A stretch of DNA of 12,151 nt from Desulfobacteraceae bacterium 4572_89 (lineage in GTDB: Bacteria > Desulfobacterota > Desulfobacteria > Desulfobacterales > Desulfobacteraceae): assembly GCA_002085465.1 (NCBI GenBank), contig NBML01000082.1:1-12151 (forward strand), given 5' to 3'. Of this stretch, positions 1 through 7,542 are shown one piece after another. Within the stretch, counting starts at the first letter, position 1, and each line of letters begins with the position of its first letter. The translations under genes and the position numbers were made by a program. The notes below the pieces were generated by a model that worked only from the letters and a program-made list of their open reading frames with translations, was not told the DNA's origin and made no database searches.

Positions 1-1710
1 GGACCTGTAACCGGTAAATACATTGGGAAGGCCACCAAGATCACAGGCGCCCTGTACATTGTTTTGTCCTCTTAAAGGGTTTACTCCGCCGCCTTCAATG
101 CCCAGGTTTCCGCACAGCATGGCAAGGTTTGCAAGGGCCTTGACATTGTCTGTCCCCGAGGTGTGCTGGGTAATTCCCATGCAATATAAAATACTACCAG
201 GCTCAGCATTCCCATAAAGATTTGCTGTTTCAATGAGGTCATCTTTTTTTATTCCAGTGATGGATTCAACATACTCAGGTGTATATTTTTCAATGGATTT
301 TTCAAGTTTGTCAAAATGGACAGTTCTATTTTCTATAAAGGATGAATCAAATAATTTTTCTTTTATAATCACGTGGATCAGCCCGTTTATCCATGCCACA
401 TTGGTTCCTGGCCGGGGGCTGAGCCATTTTTGAGCAAATTGTGTCAATTTTATCCGTCTGGGGTCAACGACTATCAGCTTGGCATCTTTGAATTTAACAG
501 CTCGTTTGATAAAAGTAGAAATCACCGGGTGATTTTCCGTTGTGTTTGATCCCACAACAAGAATGACCTTTGCTTTTTCGATGTCAGCAATGGTGTTTGT
601 CATAGCACCGCTTCCAAAAGAGGCAGCCAGACCGGCTACCGTGGAAGAATGTCACAGCCGGGCGCAATGATCAATATTGTTCGTTTTTAAGACCGCCCGT
701 GTAAATTTTTGTGAAATATAATTGTCCTCATTGGTCATTCTTGCAGATGTCAGAACACCTAAGCTGTCAGGGCCGTGTTCTTTTTGAATGTGAGTGAATT
801 TTTGCGCCACAAGATCCAGGGCCTCATCCCAGGATGCTTCTTTGAAGATCCCATTTTCCTTGATTAAAGGGGTTGTCAAACGTTCTTTTGAAGCGATAAA
901 ATCATATCCGAAACGTCCTTTTACACATAGGCTGCCATGATTGGGTGCCGCATCAACCCCGGATATCTGTTGCACCATATTGTCTTTTATGTGCAGGTTC
1001 ATCTGGCATCCCACACCACAATAACTACAGGTAGTTCTTACTTTTTCAACTTCTCCGTATCTGGGTTTATCCAGTGCATCTTTGGGATAAAGGGCACCCA
1101 CAGGACAGGCCTGGACACATTCTCCGCAGAATACACAATCAGAATCTTTTAACGGCCGGTCTCCTGCGGTGACCACTTTGGCGGCAGCTCCTCTATAACC
1201 CAAATCGATGGCATTATTGACCTGGATATCATTGCAGGCTTGTACACATCTACCGCATAAGATACATTTTGAAAAATCCCGGATGATAAACGGGTTCACA
1301 TTTTCCAGCGGGTACCGTGCTTTGGATTCTTCAAATTGAGTATTGGCGACTTTATACCTATAAGCCAGCTGCTGGAGAACACAGTCTCCGGTGGCCGGGC
1401 AAAGGAGACAATCATGATGTCCTGACGACAATAATAAAGAGATCGTTGATTTTCGGGACCGGACAACTTCTTTGGATTCTGTCTGGATGTCCATTCCATC
1501 GGCAGCAGGAGCAGCACAGGATGCGACCAGAGAGCGGGCGCCTTTCACCTCCACCATACAAATTCTGCAGGCACCGGTTGGCGTTGTCCCTTTTAAATGG
1601 CACAAGGTCGGAATAAAAATGCCATGTCTCTGTGCAATATCCAGAATCGTATCGCCCGGGCGAAAAGGAAATGGATTTCCATTAATAATAATTGTTTTTT
1701 CATTTTTCAT
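1..1710 (-). CDS. fdhA: Selenocysteine-containing formate dehydrogenase, catalytic subunit (3' end outside window)
   Basis: Oxidises formate to CO2 (or the reverse) at a Mo/W-bis-pterin centre. The N-terminus is NuoG-like: a [2Fe-2S] domain (Cys37, 48, 51, 65), a His/Cys cluster motif (His98/99, Cys101, 104, 110), two [4Fe-4S] ferredoxin motifs (Cys149/152/155/159 and 192/195/198/202), then the molybdopterin-oxidoreductase cluster (Cys228, 231, 235, 262) with Lys264. At codon 353 the frame has TGA in the context [13 protein letters not shown], the active-site signature of Sec formate dehydrogenases; the same frame stays open after it to the window edge (570 codons seen) with typical family sequence such as [14 protein letters not shown] and [12 protein letters not shown]. 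The ATG at 1710 is chosen because AGGA lies about 6 bases upstream; an ATG at 1734 has no ribosome site. There is no twin-arginine signal, so the enzyme is probably cytoplasmic and passes electrons to an NAD- or ferredoxin-linked partner encoded elsewhere. A plain gene caller would split it at the TGA. Confidence 0.95.
611..654 (-). promoter_or_regulatory. Sec UGA codon and bacterial SECIS element of fdhA
   Basis: The TGA codon is 654-652 on the minus strand. Directly after it the RNA can fold into a two-part hairpin. The outer helix pairs CTTCCA (647-642) with TGGAAG (616-611). After an asymmetric internal loop, a 7-bp inner helix pairs GGTAGCC (640-634) with GGCTGCC (628-622) and is closed by the loop GGTCT (633-629). 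A hairpin ending in a GGUCU-type loop about 15-20 bases after UGA is the known SelB-binding form of E. coli fdhF/fdnG SECIS elements. Pairing was worked out by eye, not by a folding program. Confidence 0.88.
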
Positions 1711-1722
1711 AGTAATTCCTAA

Positions 1723-1737
1723 ACAATGGTCCATTGT
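1723..1737. promoter_or_regulatory. Hyphenated palindrome just upstream of fdhA (possible operator)
   Basis: ACAATGG-T-CCATTGT is a perfect 7+1+7 inverted repeat, ending 13 bases before the fdhA start codon on the minus strand. It falls in the transcribed leader if the sigma54-like site is used, so it could be an operator or a small hairpin near the ribosome site. No known regulator motif is recognised. Confidence 0.35.
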
Positions 1738-1760
1738 GTTTGATGTTTTAAGCTGTTTTT

Positions 1761-1776
1761 AACAATAGCGGTGCCT
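1761..1776 (-). promoter_or_regulatory. Possible sigma54 (-24/-12) promoter for fdhA
   Basis: On the minus strand AGGCAC (1776-1771), five bases, then TTGTT (1765-1761) resembles the RpoN consensus TGGCAC-N5-TTGCW. The -24 GG is present, but the -12 GC reads GT, so the match is imperfect. It would start a transcript about 40 bases upstream of the ATG. E. coli fdhF is sigma54-dependent, which makes it plausible, but no upstream activator site was identified. Confidence 0.25.
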
Positions 1777-2061
1777 TGATCATATAATTTCAAGCCCAAT
1801 AAAATGATTTTGACCCAGCAGCAAAGAGTTTGTTTACCATAATTTTTTAAAAGCTTCAAATAAGCTGTGGTTTTTCAGCGGTGACCTAGCAAGCTCCAAG
1901 AATTAAGGCCGCTTGAAACCCACCTGTAGTGGAGGGGAAAATATTGGAAATCAATACCTGGGCACCTTCACTGTTGCCCGGGAGGGCAAAGAACTGGATG
2001 CCATTTCAAAAACGCTTCATCAAGTCAGGGATCGAAAAATGATCAATGGACTCACAACAGC

Positions 2062-2505
2062 TTACAAAGGAGTAAATTCAAATTTCTGGCCGCCAATGGC
2101 AGCTTCATACATCAAGCCACCCTTGGTATGGACAAAGACGGCCATGCCTTTTGTGTAATTAATGTCTTCATCATAGGCCCTCTGGTCCTGGAGAAAAATA
2201 ATCTCGGAAAAGGCCTGACCCCCCAGTTGAAAACCGATACTGATCTTGGATAAAGTGATTTTGCCGGTTAGTTTCTTCTGTTTATAGACCTGGCCCTTTC
2301 CATATGCACCTCCCAACACAAGGCCGCCTTTCCCTACAGTGGGAAATACAGCATATCCAAAGCTGTTATCAAAAAATGGCTGAACAGCCTCAGAGTTTTT
2401 AAATATGGAAATGGTCTGGGAATATTCATCGGCAAATGCCTGGGACATGAAGCTGGTTACCAGTAACAATACCATGACCGGAACAATTGATTTTATAGCT
2501 TTCAT
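2062..2505 (-). CDS. Exported SYLF/YSC84-domain (lipid-binding type) protein, short form
   Basis: 147 residues. Residues 1-25 form a signal peptide (MKAIKS, hydrophobic core, cleavage likely after AFA), so the product is periplasmic or envelope-associated. The rest matches the SYLF/YSC84 family: FGYAVFPTVGKGG (49-61), LGGAYGKGQVY, SIGFQLGGQAFSEIIF (89-104), and the C-terminal KGMAVFVHTKGGLMYEA and GGQKFEF. Eukaryotic SYLF domains bind phosphoinositides; the bacterial role is not settled. From memory, bacterial relatives are about 180-190 residues and carry an Ala/Gly-rich stretch between the QDxRAYDE segment and KGMAVF. Here QDQRAYDE is joined almost directly to DINYTKG (residues 106-120), so roughly 30-35 residues seem to be missing in frame. 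AAGGA lies 9 bases before the ATG. It may share a transcript with the flavoprotein gene 81 bases upstream. Confidence 0.85.
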   Translation of the reverse strand: MKAIKSIVPVMVLLLVTSFMSQAFADEYSQTISIFKNSEAVQPFFDNSFGYAVFPTVGKGGLVLGGAYGKGQVYKQKKLTGKITLSKISIGFQLGGQAFSEIIFLQDQRAYDEDINYTKGMAVFVHTKGGLMYEAAIGGQKFEFTPL

Positions 2506-2586
2506 TTTTATAAATCCTTTTTGTTTTCTTGGAGAGGAACCAGCAAACAGGTTTTATCTGCCTGCCTGTCTGGGATTTTCCTATAA

Positions 2587-3153
2587 TCAGGCCACAACTT
2601 TCCGGGCAAACTCCAGGGCCTGGTCCTGGATTTTTTCATCCATATCCCCGGGGCTGGTGCAATTGCCAACGAATAATTCGCCGGCATTGACTGCCTTGTG
2701 GGGGTTCTGAATGCGGCTGAATGCTGTGAATGCTGCTTCTGCATTGTTTTCCCAGGGGCCGGCACCTGTTACCAGAAGGGCCTGGCGCTGTCCCTCCACC
2801 AGGGATGCATGCCCAGGCTGATGGTAATTGGTGTAAATGCTGTAGGTCCGGTCAATAACAGCCTTGAGCTGGGCCGTAACCCCCCAGAAATAGAGGGGAG
2901 AGGCAAATACCACTGCCTGGGCCTGCACCATTTTTTCAAGAATATTCGGGATGTCATCCTTTTGAATACAACCGATTTCATCAGGTTTTTCTTTGCATTT
3001 GGCACACCCCAGGCAGCCCTTTAGCTTTTTAGAAGCCAGGTAAATGGATTCCACTTCATGACCCAGGGTAGAAAATTCTTCTTCTACCCAGCCCAGTACC
3101 TTTGCTGTATTTCCCTTTTTTCTGGCACTTCCTTGTAATAAAATAATTTTCAT
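2587..3153 (-). CDS. Iron-sulfur flavoprotein / NADPH-dependent FMN reductase family protein
   Basis: 188 residues with a flavodoxin-like fold. The FMN phosphate loop is GSARKKGNT (8-16), and a second flavin-contact segment is ASPLYFWGVTAQLKAVIDR (from residue 84). Between them is a compact cysteine motif, Cys47-x2-Cys50-x2-Cys53-x8-Cys62, like the cluster-binding motif of archaeal and anaerobe iron-sulfur flavoproteins (Isf); the last spacing is slightly longer than usual. Such proteins move electrons between ferredoxin or NAD(P)H and O2, peroxide or other acceptors; the substrate here cannot be told. The start has a strong AGGAGG 5 bases upstream. A TTGACA/TAGAAT promoter with an overlapping palindrome lies just upstream, so it is probably regulated on its own. 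It is divergent from metF. Confidence 0.85.
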   Translation of the reverse strand: MKIILLQGSARKKGNTAKVLGWVEEEFSTLGHEVESIYLASKKLKGCLGCAKCKEKPDEIGCIQKDDIPNILEKMVQAQAVVFASPLYFWGVTAQLKAVIDRTYSIYTNYHQPGHASLVEGQRQALLVTGAGPWENNAEAAFTAFSRIQNPHKAVNAGELFVGNCTSPGDMDEKIQDQALEFARKVVA

Positions 3154-3189
3154 TGTAACCTCCTGTTAATTTTTATATCAGATCTTTGT

Positions 3190-3203
3190 ATCATTATAAT
3201 GAT
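3190..3203. promoter_or_regulatory. Perfect 14-bp palindrome, candidate operator in divergent region
   Basis: ATCATTATAATGAT is its own reverse complement. It overlaps the downstream edge of the -10 box and the expected start site of the minus-strand flavoprotein promoter, a typical place for a repressor. It is AT-rich and loosely Fur/PerR-like, but does not fit either consensus, so the regulator is unknown. Confidence 0.4.
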
Positions 3204-3229
3204 TCTATTGGGAAATAAGAATTTGTCAA
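3202..3229 (-). promoter_or_regulatory. Sigma70-type promoter of the flavoprotein gene
   Basis: On the minus strand a perfect -35 TTGACA (3229-3224), a 16-base spacer and -10 TAGAAT (3207-3202). The predicted start is near 3195, giving a leader of about 40 bases before the AGGAGG site and ATG at 3153. Confidence 0.55.
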
Positions 3230-3241
3230 ATAAATTGTTGT

Positions 3242-3270
3242 TTGCACCTATATTTTTCCTTTGAAATTAT
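3242..3270 (+). promoter_or_regulatory. Weak candidate promoter for the metF-metV gene
   Basis: TTGCAC (3242-3247), a 17-base spacer and AATTAT (3265-3270) on the plus strand. The leader to the ATG at 3306 would be about 30 bases. Box quality is only moderate. Confidence 0.3.
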
Positions 3271-3305
3271 CAGGAATCAAAAGGTAAGAAGAGAAAGGAT
3301 TAGAC

Positions 3306-4838
3306 ATGCTTCGGATTTTCAGCGATGAGATATTAAATCCTAAAAATTTTGTGGTCACTCTGGAATTGGTGCCAGGACGGGAATCAGGAGGCAGGAGTGT
3401 TGATACTCTAAAGGGTATTGCCCGGGATGCCTTTGCAGATGGCAGGATTTCAGCAGTTTCCATTACGGACAATCCAGGGGGGAATCCTTCCCTGAGTCCT
3501 GATGTCCTGGGCTATGAGATTTTTAAATGCGGATTGGATGTAATTATCCATTTTGCCTGCAGAGATCTGAACCGGGTGGGTATGGAAAGCCGGGCCCTTC
3601 AACTGGCCAGTATGGGGATGAAGAATATTCTGGCCCTTACCGGGGATTATTCAGGAAAAGGATTTGGGGGTCAGGGGAAACCAGTTTTTGATTTTGATTC
3701 CGTAATTTTGACTACCATGTTCAAGTCCCTTAACCAGAAGCTTTTAAAGTCAGGAGACCCTGATGGTTTTTTTAGTGGATGTGCTGTGTCCCCTTTTAAA
3801 ACCACAGAAGCTGAAACCCATGCCCAGTACGGAAAATTGGATAAAAAACTTGGTGCAGGTGCCTCCTTTGTGGTGACTCAACTGGGATATGATGTGGAAA
3901 AATTCAGGGAATTGATAAGTGTTTTGTTTCAAAAGGGAATGAAACCACCGGTGATGGGTTCTGTTTATCTGTTAAGCCCCAGGTCAGCCAGGGCAATGAA
4001 CCGGGGACGGGTCCCAGGGGCCTATGTGCCTGATGCGCTTTTTAAACAGGTGATCAAAGAGTGGGGCATAATACGCTCTGGATTAAAAATCGCCATTGAT
4101 AGAGCTGCCAGGCTTGGGGTAATTTTAAAGGGGCTTGGCTACAGAGGAATCCACATCGGAGGCATACACAAGAGTTTTAAAACTGTTGAAGCAATCCTTG
4201 ACCGAATGGATGAGATTGAGGATTCCTGGGAAGATTTTCTGGATGAGTTCAACCTGGGCAGGACCAAAAGCTGTTATTATCTTTTCAATTCCCCTGTTTC
4301 AGAAAAAAAATTGCCTGTACCTGCAATGATAAAAGAAAAAATTACAGAACATTATCCCCATGCAGTATTGAGAACCGCCCATAATTTATTTTTTGATAAA
4401 AAAGCAGGATTTGCGCCATTTTATCGTAAATTGGCAGATATGCTGGAGAAAAATAACAAGGCCTGGCTACTGAAACTGATACTTGAAGATCCATTGAAAA
4501 AAACAATGCTATCCTGTCAGAGTTGCGGGGATTGTGCCATTCAGCATCTTGCCTTTCAATGCCCGGAGTCAGGCTGTCCTAAACATACCCGCAACGGTGC
4601 CTGTGGTGGAAGCCGGGATGGCTGGTGTGAGGTAAATCCTGATAGAAAATGTGTCTGGGTTCGGGCCTATACCCGGTTGAAACATTGTGGCTTAGCCCTT
4701 ACCCTGGGTCGGGATTTTGTCCCCCCGCGAATGTGGGAGTTGAACAAGACTTCTTCCTGGATTAATTTCCATCTGGAAAAAGATCATCAAAAGGAAAACT
4801 CCCAGGCTTTTCAGGTTAAAACAATTCCCCCTGTTTAA
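3306..4838 (+). CDS. metF: Methylenetetrahydrofolate reductase fused to a MetV-type C-terminal domain
   Basis: 510 residues. Residues 1 to about 300 are a MetF barrel (LELVPGR near the N-terminus, SITDNPGGNP, IIHFACRDLNR, ILALTGDY, and TQLGYD later) that interconverts 5,10-methylene- and 5-methyl-tetrahydrofolate with flavin. Residues from about 310 on match the MetV / MTHFR C-terminal family: a cysteine-rich region with Cys404, 407, 410, 419, 424, 433, 441 and 449 (CQSCGDC, CPKHTRNGACGG, GWCEVNPDRKCVW) that binds iron-sulfur or metal centres in acetogen MetVF enzymes. In acetogens the two parts are often separate subunits; here they are one chain. The role fits the Wood-Ljungdahl methyl branch, working together with the formate dehydrogenase in this window; methionine supply is a possible second role. 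AGGA lies about 6 bases before the ATG. The 3' end overlaps the convergent methyltransferase frame by 147 bases. Confidence 0.9.
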   Translation: MLRIFSDEILNPKNFVVTLELVPGRESGGRSVDTLKGIARDAFADGRISAVSITDNPGGNPSLSPDVLGYEIFKCGLDVIIHFACRDLNRVGMESRALQLASMGMKNILALTGDYSGKGFGGQGKPVFDFDSVILTTMFKSLNQKLLKSGDPDGFFSGCAVSPFKTTEAETHAQYGKLDKKLGAGASFVVTQLGYDVEKFRELISVLFQKGMKPPVMGSVYLLSPRSARAMNRGRVPGAYVPDALFKQVIKEWGIIRSGLKIAIDRAARLGVILKGLGYRGIHIGGIHKSFKTVEAILDRMDEIEDSWEDFLDEFNLGRTKSCYYLFNSPVSEKKLPVPAMIKEKITEHYPHAVLRTAHNLFFDKKAGFAPFYRKLADMLEKNNKAWLLKLILEDPLKKTMLSCQSCGDCAIQHLAFQCPESGCPKHTRNGACGGSRDGWCEVNPDRKCVWVRAYTRLKHCGLALTLGRDFVPPRMWELNKTSSWINFHLEKDHQKENSQAFQVKTIPPV

Positions 4839-5942
4839 AACCATTTTTTGATGTTTTGGCTTTTTCCGCCGGGACCAGTCCCTGCAGAACTCTTTCTGGG
4901 GAAGTTTGTCATAGCTTACTTTATATGTATGGTCTGGAGACTGGGTAACTTTCAGAGGCAGGTTAAATAAAAGTACTTTTTCCTGGGCTGTTATAACGGG
5001 AAATCCATAATGGGAATTTTTATGTTTCAAAGGGCCCTTGGCTTCCATACGTTCCAGAACAAAGTTGATGTGCCGGACAAGCCGCTTTTGCATTACCTGG
5101 TGGGCGGAATCAACGATGGTTTTTGTCATGGCTGAAATGACAGGTCCAAGGCTTGGGTCCATTTCATACCCCACGGAGTTTCTGCCCATTGCCATTGCCG
5201 CGGCCATGGTGGTGCCGGTACCCAGAAATGGGTCCAGCACCTGGTCTCCCTTGACAGAATACATGTTGATCAGGCGCAGGGCCAGCTCAAGGGGATAGGC
5301 TGCACTTCTTTTCCGGGCTGTTTTATCCGCCAGGGACTGGACTGTCCCTTTGATATCAAACCAGACATCTGAAAACCAGGCATTGCGTTCTTCCCAGAAC
5401 AGAGCGCTTTGCCTGCGGTTTATTTTGTCAGCCTCTCTGGTAAATTCCCTTTTGCCGCCTTTTCTAAGAATCAGGACATATTCGTGTTCCAGGGTGACAT
5501 AGGCTCCGGCAGGCAGCATGCCTGATCCCATGAATTTATTGGGGGCATTGGTCTGTTTCCGCCACAGGATACATGGCAGGTTGGAAAATCCAATTTTCTG
5601 GGTGGAGGTAAGAATTCTGGCATGGTTTGTATAAAGGGAAAAATTTTCCTTTATGGTCCTTGTGGCATCCCCGATATTGATGCAGGCAAATCCGCCGGGT
5701 TTCAATACCCGGTAACACTCTTCCCAGATGGAATCCAACACCTGGTGCATGGCCTCAAAGGCGCCGTTTCCGTTTCCTTTTGCCAGCAGCTTTTTTATGT
5801 TCGGCTGTAAAGAGGCAAATATCTCATCCCACATTTCTATCATGGGATATGGAGGGGAAGTGACGACAAGGTCAATACTCTGGTCTGCCAGATCTTTCAT
5901 GGACCTTGAATCGTGGATTATTGGTTTGTGTATTGTTTCCAA
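4692..5942 (-). CDS. Beta-class site-specific DNA methyltransferase (N4-cytosine or N6-adenine)
   Basis: Motif IV TSPPYP comes near the N-terminus (residues 28-33 from the chosen start) and the SAM-binding motif I DPFLGTGTT with GYEMD comes late (around 230-250); this order defines beta-class amino-methyltransferases, and SPPY favours N4-cytosine. The middle region holds VLKPGGF and the likely target-recognition part. No restriction endonuclease gene is adjacent, so it looks like an orphan. The start is uncertain: there is no ATG before the conserved HDSRSMKDL segment. I chose TTG at 5942, 8 bases after the glpK stop, with AAGGA 11 bases upstream inside glpK; TTG at 5966 would overlap glpK by 17 bases and lacks a ribosome site. 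It is probably co-transcribed with glpK. The last 48 codons run antisense through the end of metF, contain no recognised domain and may be an artefact of an indel near 4844-4849. Confidence 0.85.
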   Translation of the reverse strand: METIHKPIIHDSRSMKDLADQSIDLVVTSPPYPMIEMWDEIFASLQPNIKKLLAKGNGNGAFEAMHQVLDSIWEECYRVLKPGGFACINIGDATRTIKENFSLYTNHARILTSTQKIGFSNLPCILWRKQTNAPNKFMGSGMLPAGAYVTLEHEYVLILRKGGKREFTREADKINRRQSALFWEERNAWFSDVWFDIKGTVQSLADKTARKRSAAYPLELALRLINMYSVKGDQVLDPFLGTGTTMAAAMAMGRNSVGYEMDPSLGPVISAMTKTIVDSAHQVMQKRLVRHINFVLERMEAKGPLKHKNSHYGFPVITAQEKVLLFNLPLKVTQSPDHTYKVSYDKLPQKEFCRDWSRRKKPKHQKMVLNRGNCFNLKSLGVFLLMIFFQMEINPGRSLVQLPHSRGDKIPTQGKG

Positions 5943-5949
5943 AGAAAGA

Positions 5950-7467
5950 TTATTCCTTCCAGCCAAAGGTTTTTTTAACAGCTTTTTTCCATCCCTGGTA
6001 AAGGGACTTGCGTTTCAGGTCATCCATGTCTGGTTCCCAGGTGGAATGGACATGCCAATTTTCTTTTAACGCATCTGTATCCGGCCAGAAACCAACGGCC
6101 AGTCCTGCGGCATAGGCAGCTCCCAGGGCAGTGGTTTCCGCCACCCTTGGACGGGTGACAGCCACATTGAGAATATCTGCCTGGAATTGCATCAGGGTGT
6201 TGTTGGTCACCATGCCGCCATCCACCCTCAGGGATTTCAGGTCAATGCCTTCCCCCAGGTCAAGGTTGATGGCTTCCACAATGTCTTTTGTCTGGAAAGC
6301 GCTGGCTTCCAGAACAGCCCTGGCAATGTGGCCCTTGTTGGCAAACTGGGTGAGCCCGGCAATGATACCCCTGGCATCGGATCGCCAATAGGGTGCAAAC
6401 AGGCCGGAAAATGCAGGAACACAATATACATCTCCATTATCTTCCACAGTGTTGGCCAGGGTCTCAATCTCCGGCGCAGAAGAGACAAGCCCAAGATTAT
6501 CCCTTACCCACTGGACCAGGGCCCCGGCATAGGCAATGGACCCTTCAAGGGCGTAGACAGCATCCTGGCTGCCTATCTGGTAACCCACAGTGGTGAGAAG
6601 ACCCTGGTCGGAGAATTTAATGGTGCTGCCCGTGTTAAACAGGAGAAAACAACCTGTTCCATAGGTGTTTTTGGCTTCTCCGGGTTCGAAACAGGTCTGG
6701 CCGAACAGGGCGGCCTGCTGGTCTCCCAGGGCGCCACCCACTGTTATTTCTGTTTTAAAAGGGCCTTCAAGGGTTGTTTTCCCAAATGCCGTGGCATGGG
6801 ATGAAGGAATGATCTCAGGCAAACAGCTTCTGGGGATACCCATGATCTTTAAGATCTTTTCATCCCAGTCCAGGGTATTAAGGTCCATGAGCAGAGTGCG
6901 GGAGGCATTGGTCACGTCAGTGACATGATTGCCTTTGCCTGGTCCGCCCGTAAGGTTCCAGATGATCCAGGAATCCATGGTGCCGAAAATGGCATCCCCT
7001 TTATCCACTGCTTTCCTGACTTCAGATACATGGTCTATCATCCATTTGATTTTAGGCCCTGAAAAATAGGTGGCCGTGGGAAGTCCGGTTTTGGACCTGA
7101 AACAATCTTTCCCATGGACCTTGTCAAGATCCCTGCATATTTCATGGGAGCGGGCACATTGCCAGACAATGGCATTGTACAGGGGTTTTCCCGTGTGCCT
7201 GTCCCAGGCCATGACTGTTTCCCGCTGGTTGGTCACCCCAACGGCAGCAAGGTCGTTGCCTGAAAGCCCTGTTTTTTCCAGGGCCTGCCCGATTACGGCC
7301 TGGGTGTTTTTCCAGATCTGATTGCCGTCATGCTCAACCCAGCCGGGTTTTTCACAAATCTGGTCATGCTCCATCTGGCTTAGACCAATAATGGACCCGT
7401 TTTTGTCAAATATAATAAACCTGGTACTGGTGGTACCCTGATCCAAAGCTCCTAGATATGCCGCCAT
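5950..7467 (-). CDS. glpK: Glycerol kinase
   Basis: 505 residues, full length for the FGGY kinase family. It phosphorylates glycerol to sn-glycerol 3-phosphate with ATP in the cytoplasm. Visible signatures are LDQGTTSTR (8-16, phosphate loop), the GVTNQRET and AIVWQCARS glycerol-binding segments, [28 protein letters not shown] with the catalytic Asp, NTYGTGCF, and the second FGGY signature [11 protein letters not shown]. The glycine/arginine loop that binds fructose-1,6-bisphosphate in the E. coli enzyme is not seen just before ALGDQQ, so that control may be absent (inference from memory of E. coli GlpK). AGAGG lies 6 bases before the ATG. No glpF or glpD is next to it. A promoter and an FNR-type box lie upstream, and the methyltransferase gene follows immediately. 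Confidence 0.95.
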   Translation of the reverse strand: MAAYLGALDQGTTSTRFIIFDKNGSIIGLSQMEHDQICEKPGWVEHDGNQIWKNTQAVIGQALEKTGLSGNDLAAVGVTNQRETVMAWDRHTGKPLYNAIVWQCARSHEICRDLDKVHGKDCFRSKTGLPTATYFSGPKIKWMIDHVSEVRKAVDKGDAIFGTMDSWIIWNLTGGPGKGNHVTDVTNASRTLLMDLNTLDWDEKILKIMGIPRSCLPEIIPSSHATAFGKTTLEGPFKTEITVGGALGDQQAALFGQTCFEPGEAKNTYGTGCFLLFNTGSTIKFSDQGLLTTVGYQIGSQDAVYALEGSIAYAGALVQWVRDNLGLVSSAPEIETLANTVEDNGDVYCVPAFSGLFAPYWRSDARGIIAGLTQFANKGHIARAVLEASAFQTKDIVEAINLDLGEGIDLKSLRVDGGMVTNNTLMQFQADILNVAVTRPRVAETTALGAAYAAGLAVGFWPDTDALKENWHVHSTWEPDMDDLKRKSLYQGWKKAVKKTFGWKE

Positions 7468-7510
7468 AAAGAACCTCTACATTTAAAGATTTTTATTGTT
7501 AATAATAAGA

Positions 7511-7524
7511 TTGATCCGGATCAA
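7511..7524. promoter_or_regulatory. Perfect FNR/Dnr-type palindrome upstream of glpK
   Basis: TTGATCCGGATCAA is a perfect 14-bp palindrome and matches TTGAT-N4-ATCAA, the consensus of FNR/Dnr-type CRP-family regulators, in every fixed position. It lies about 12-25 bases downstream of the predicted glpK start site, a position suited to repression rather than activation. The regulator gene is not in this window. Confidence 0.55.
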
Positions 7525-7542
7525 ATCGTCAAAATCGTTTAA

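Larger units (their letters stand above)
1711..2061. other. 351-base gene-free stretch: fdhA leader and promoter region
   Basis: This stretch lies between the SYLF gene stop and the fdhA start, both on the minus strand. It holds an AGGA ribosome site for fdhA, a 15-base hyphenated palindrome at 1723-1737, and a sigma54-like site at 1761-1776. A 6-bp inverted repeat with a 4-base loop, TTGCCC/GGGCAA, is at 1974-1989; it has no U-run on either side, so I do not call it a terminator. Open frames on the plus strand here show no recognisable protein. Confidence 0.6.

Noticed and set aside
652..654. TGA as a true stop giving a truncated 352-residue iron-sulfur protein
   Set aside because: The frame continues with clear formate dehydrogenase sequence and the codon has the Sec active-site context plus a SECIS hairpin.
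1974..1989. TTGCCC/GGGCAA inverted repeat as a terminator of the SYLF gene
   Set aside because: Only a 6-bp stem, 73 bases past the stop, with no run of U on either strand.
1913..2158. Plus-strand open frame of 81 codons before and across the SYLF gene end
   Set aside because: Begins with TTG without a ribosome site, its second half is antisense to a well-supported gene, and the product is not recognised. The part at 1913-2060 looks faintly coding-like, so a gene remnant is possible but not supported.
3190..3203. Fur or PerR box
   Set aside because: The palindrome is AT-rich and superficially similar but does not fit the 7-1-7 Fur/PerR consensus; kept only as an operator of unknown regulator.
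6187..6804. Long plus-strand open frame (205 codons) inside glpK
   Set aside because: It is antisense to a full-length, strongly conserved glycerol kinase and its translation resembles no protein.
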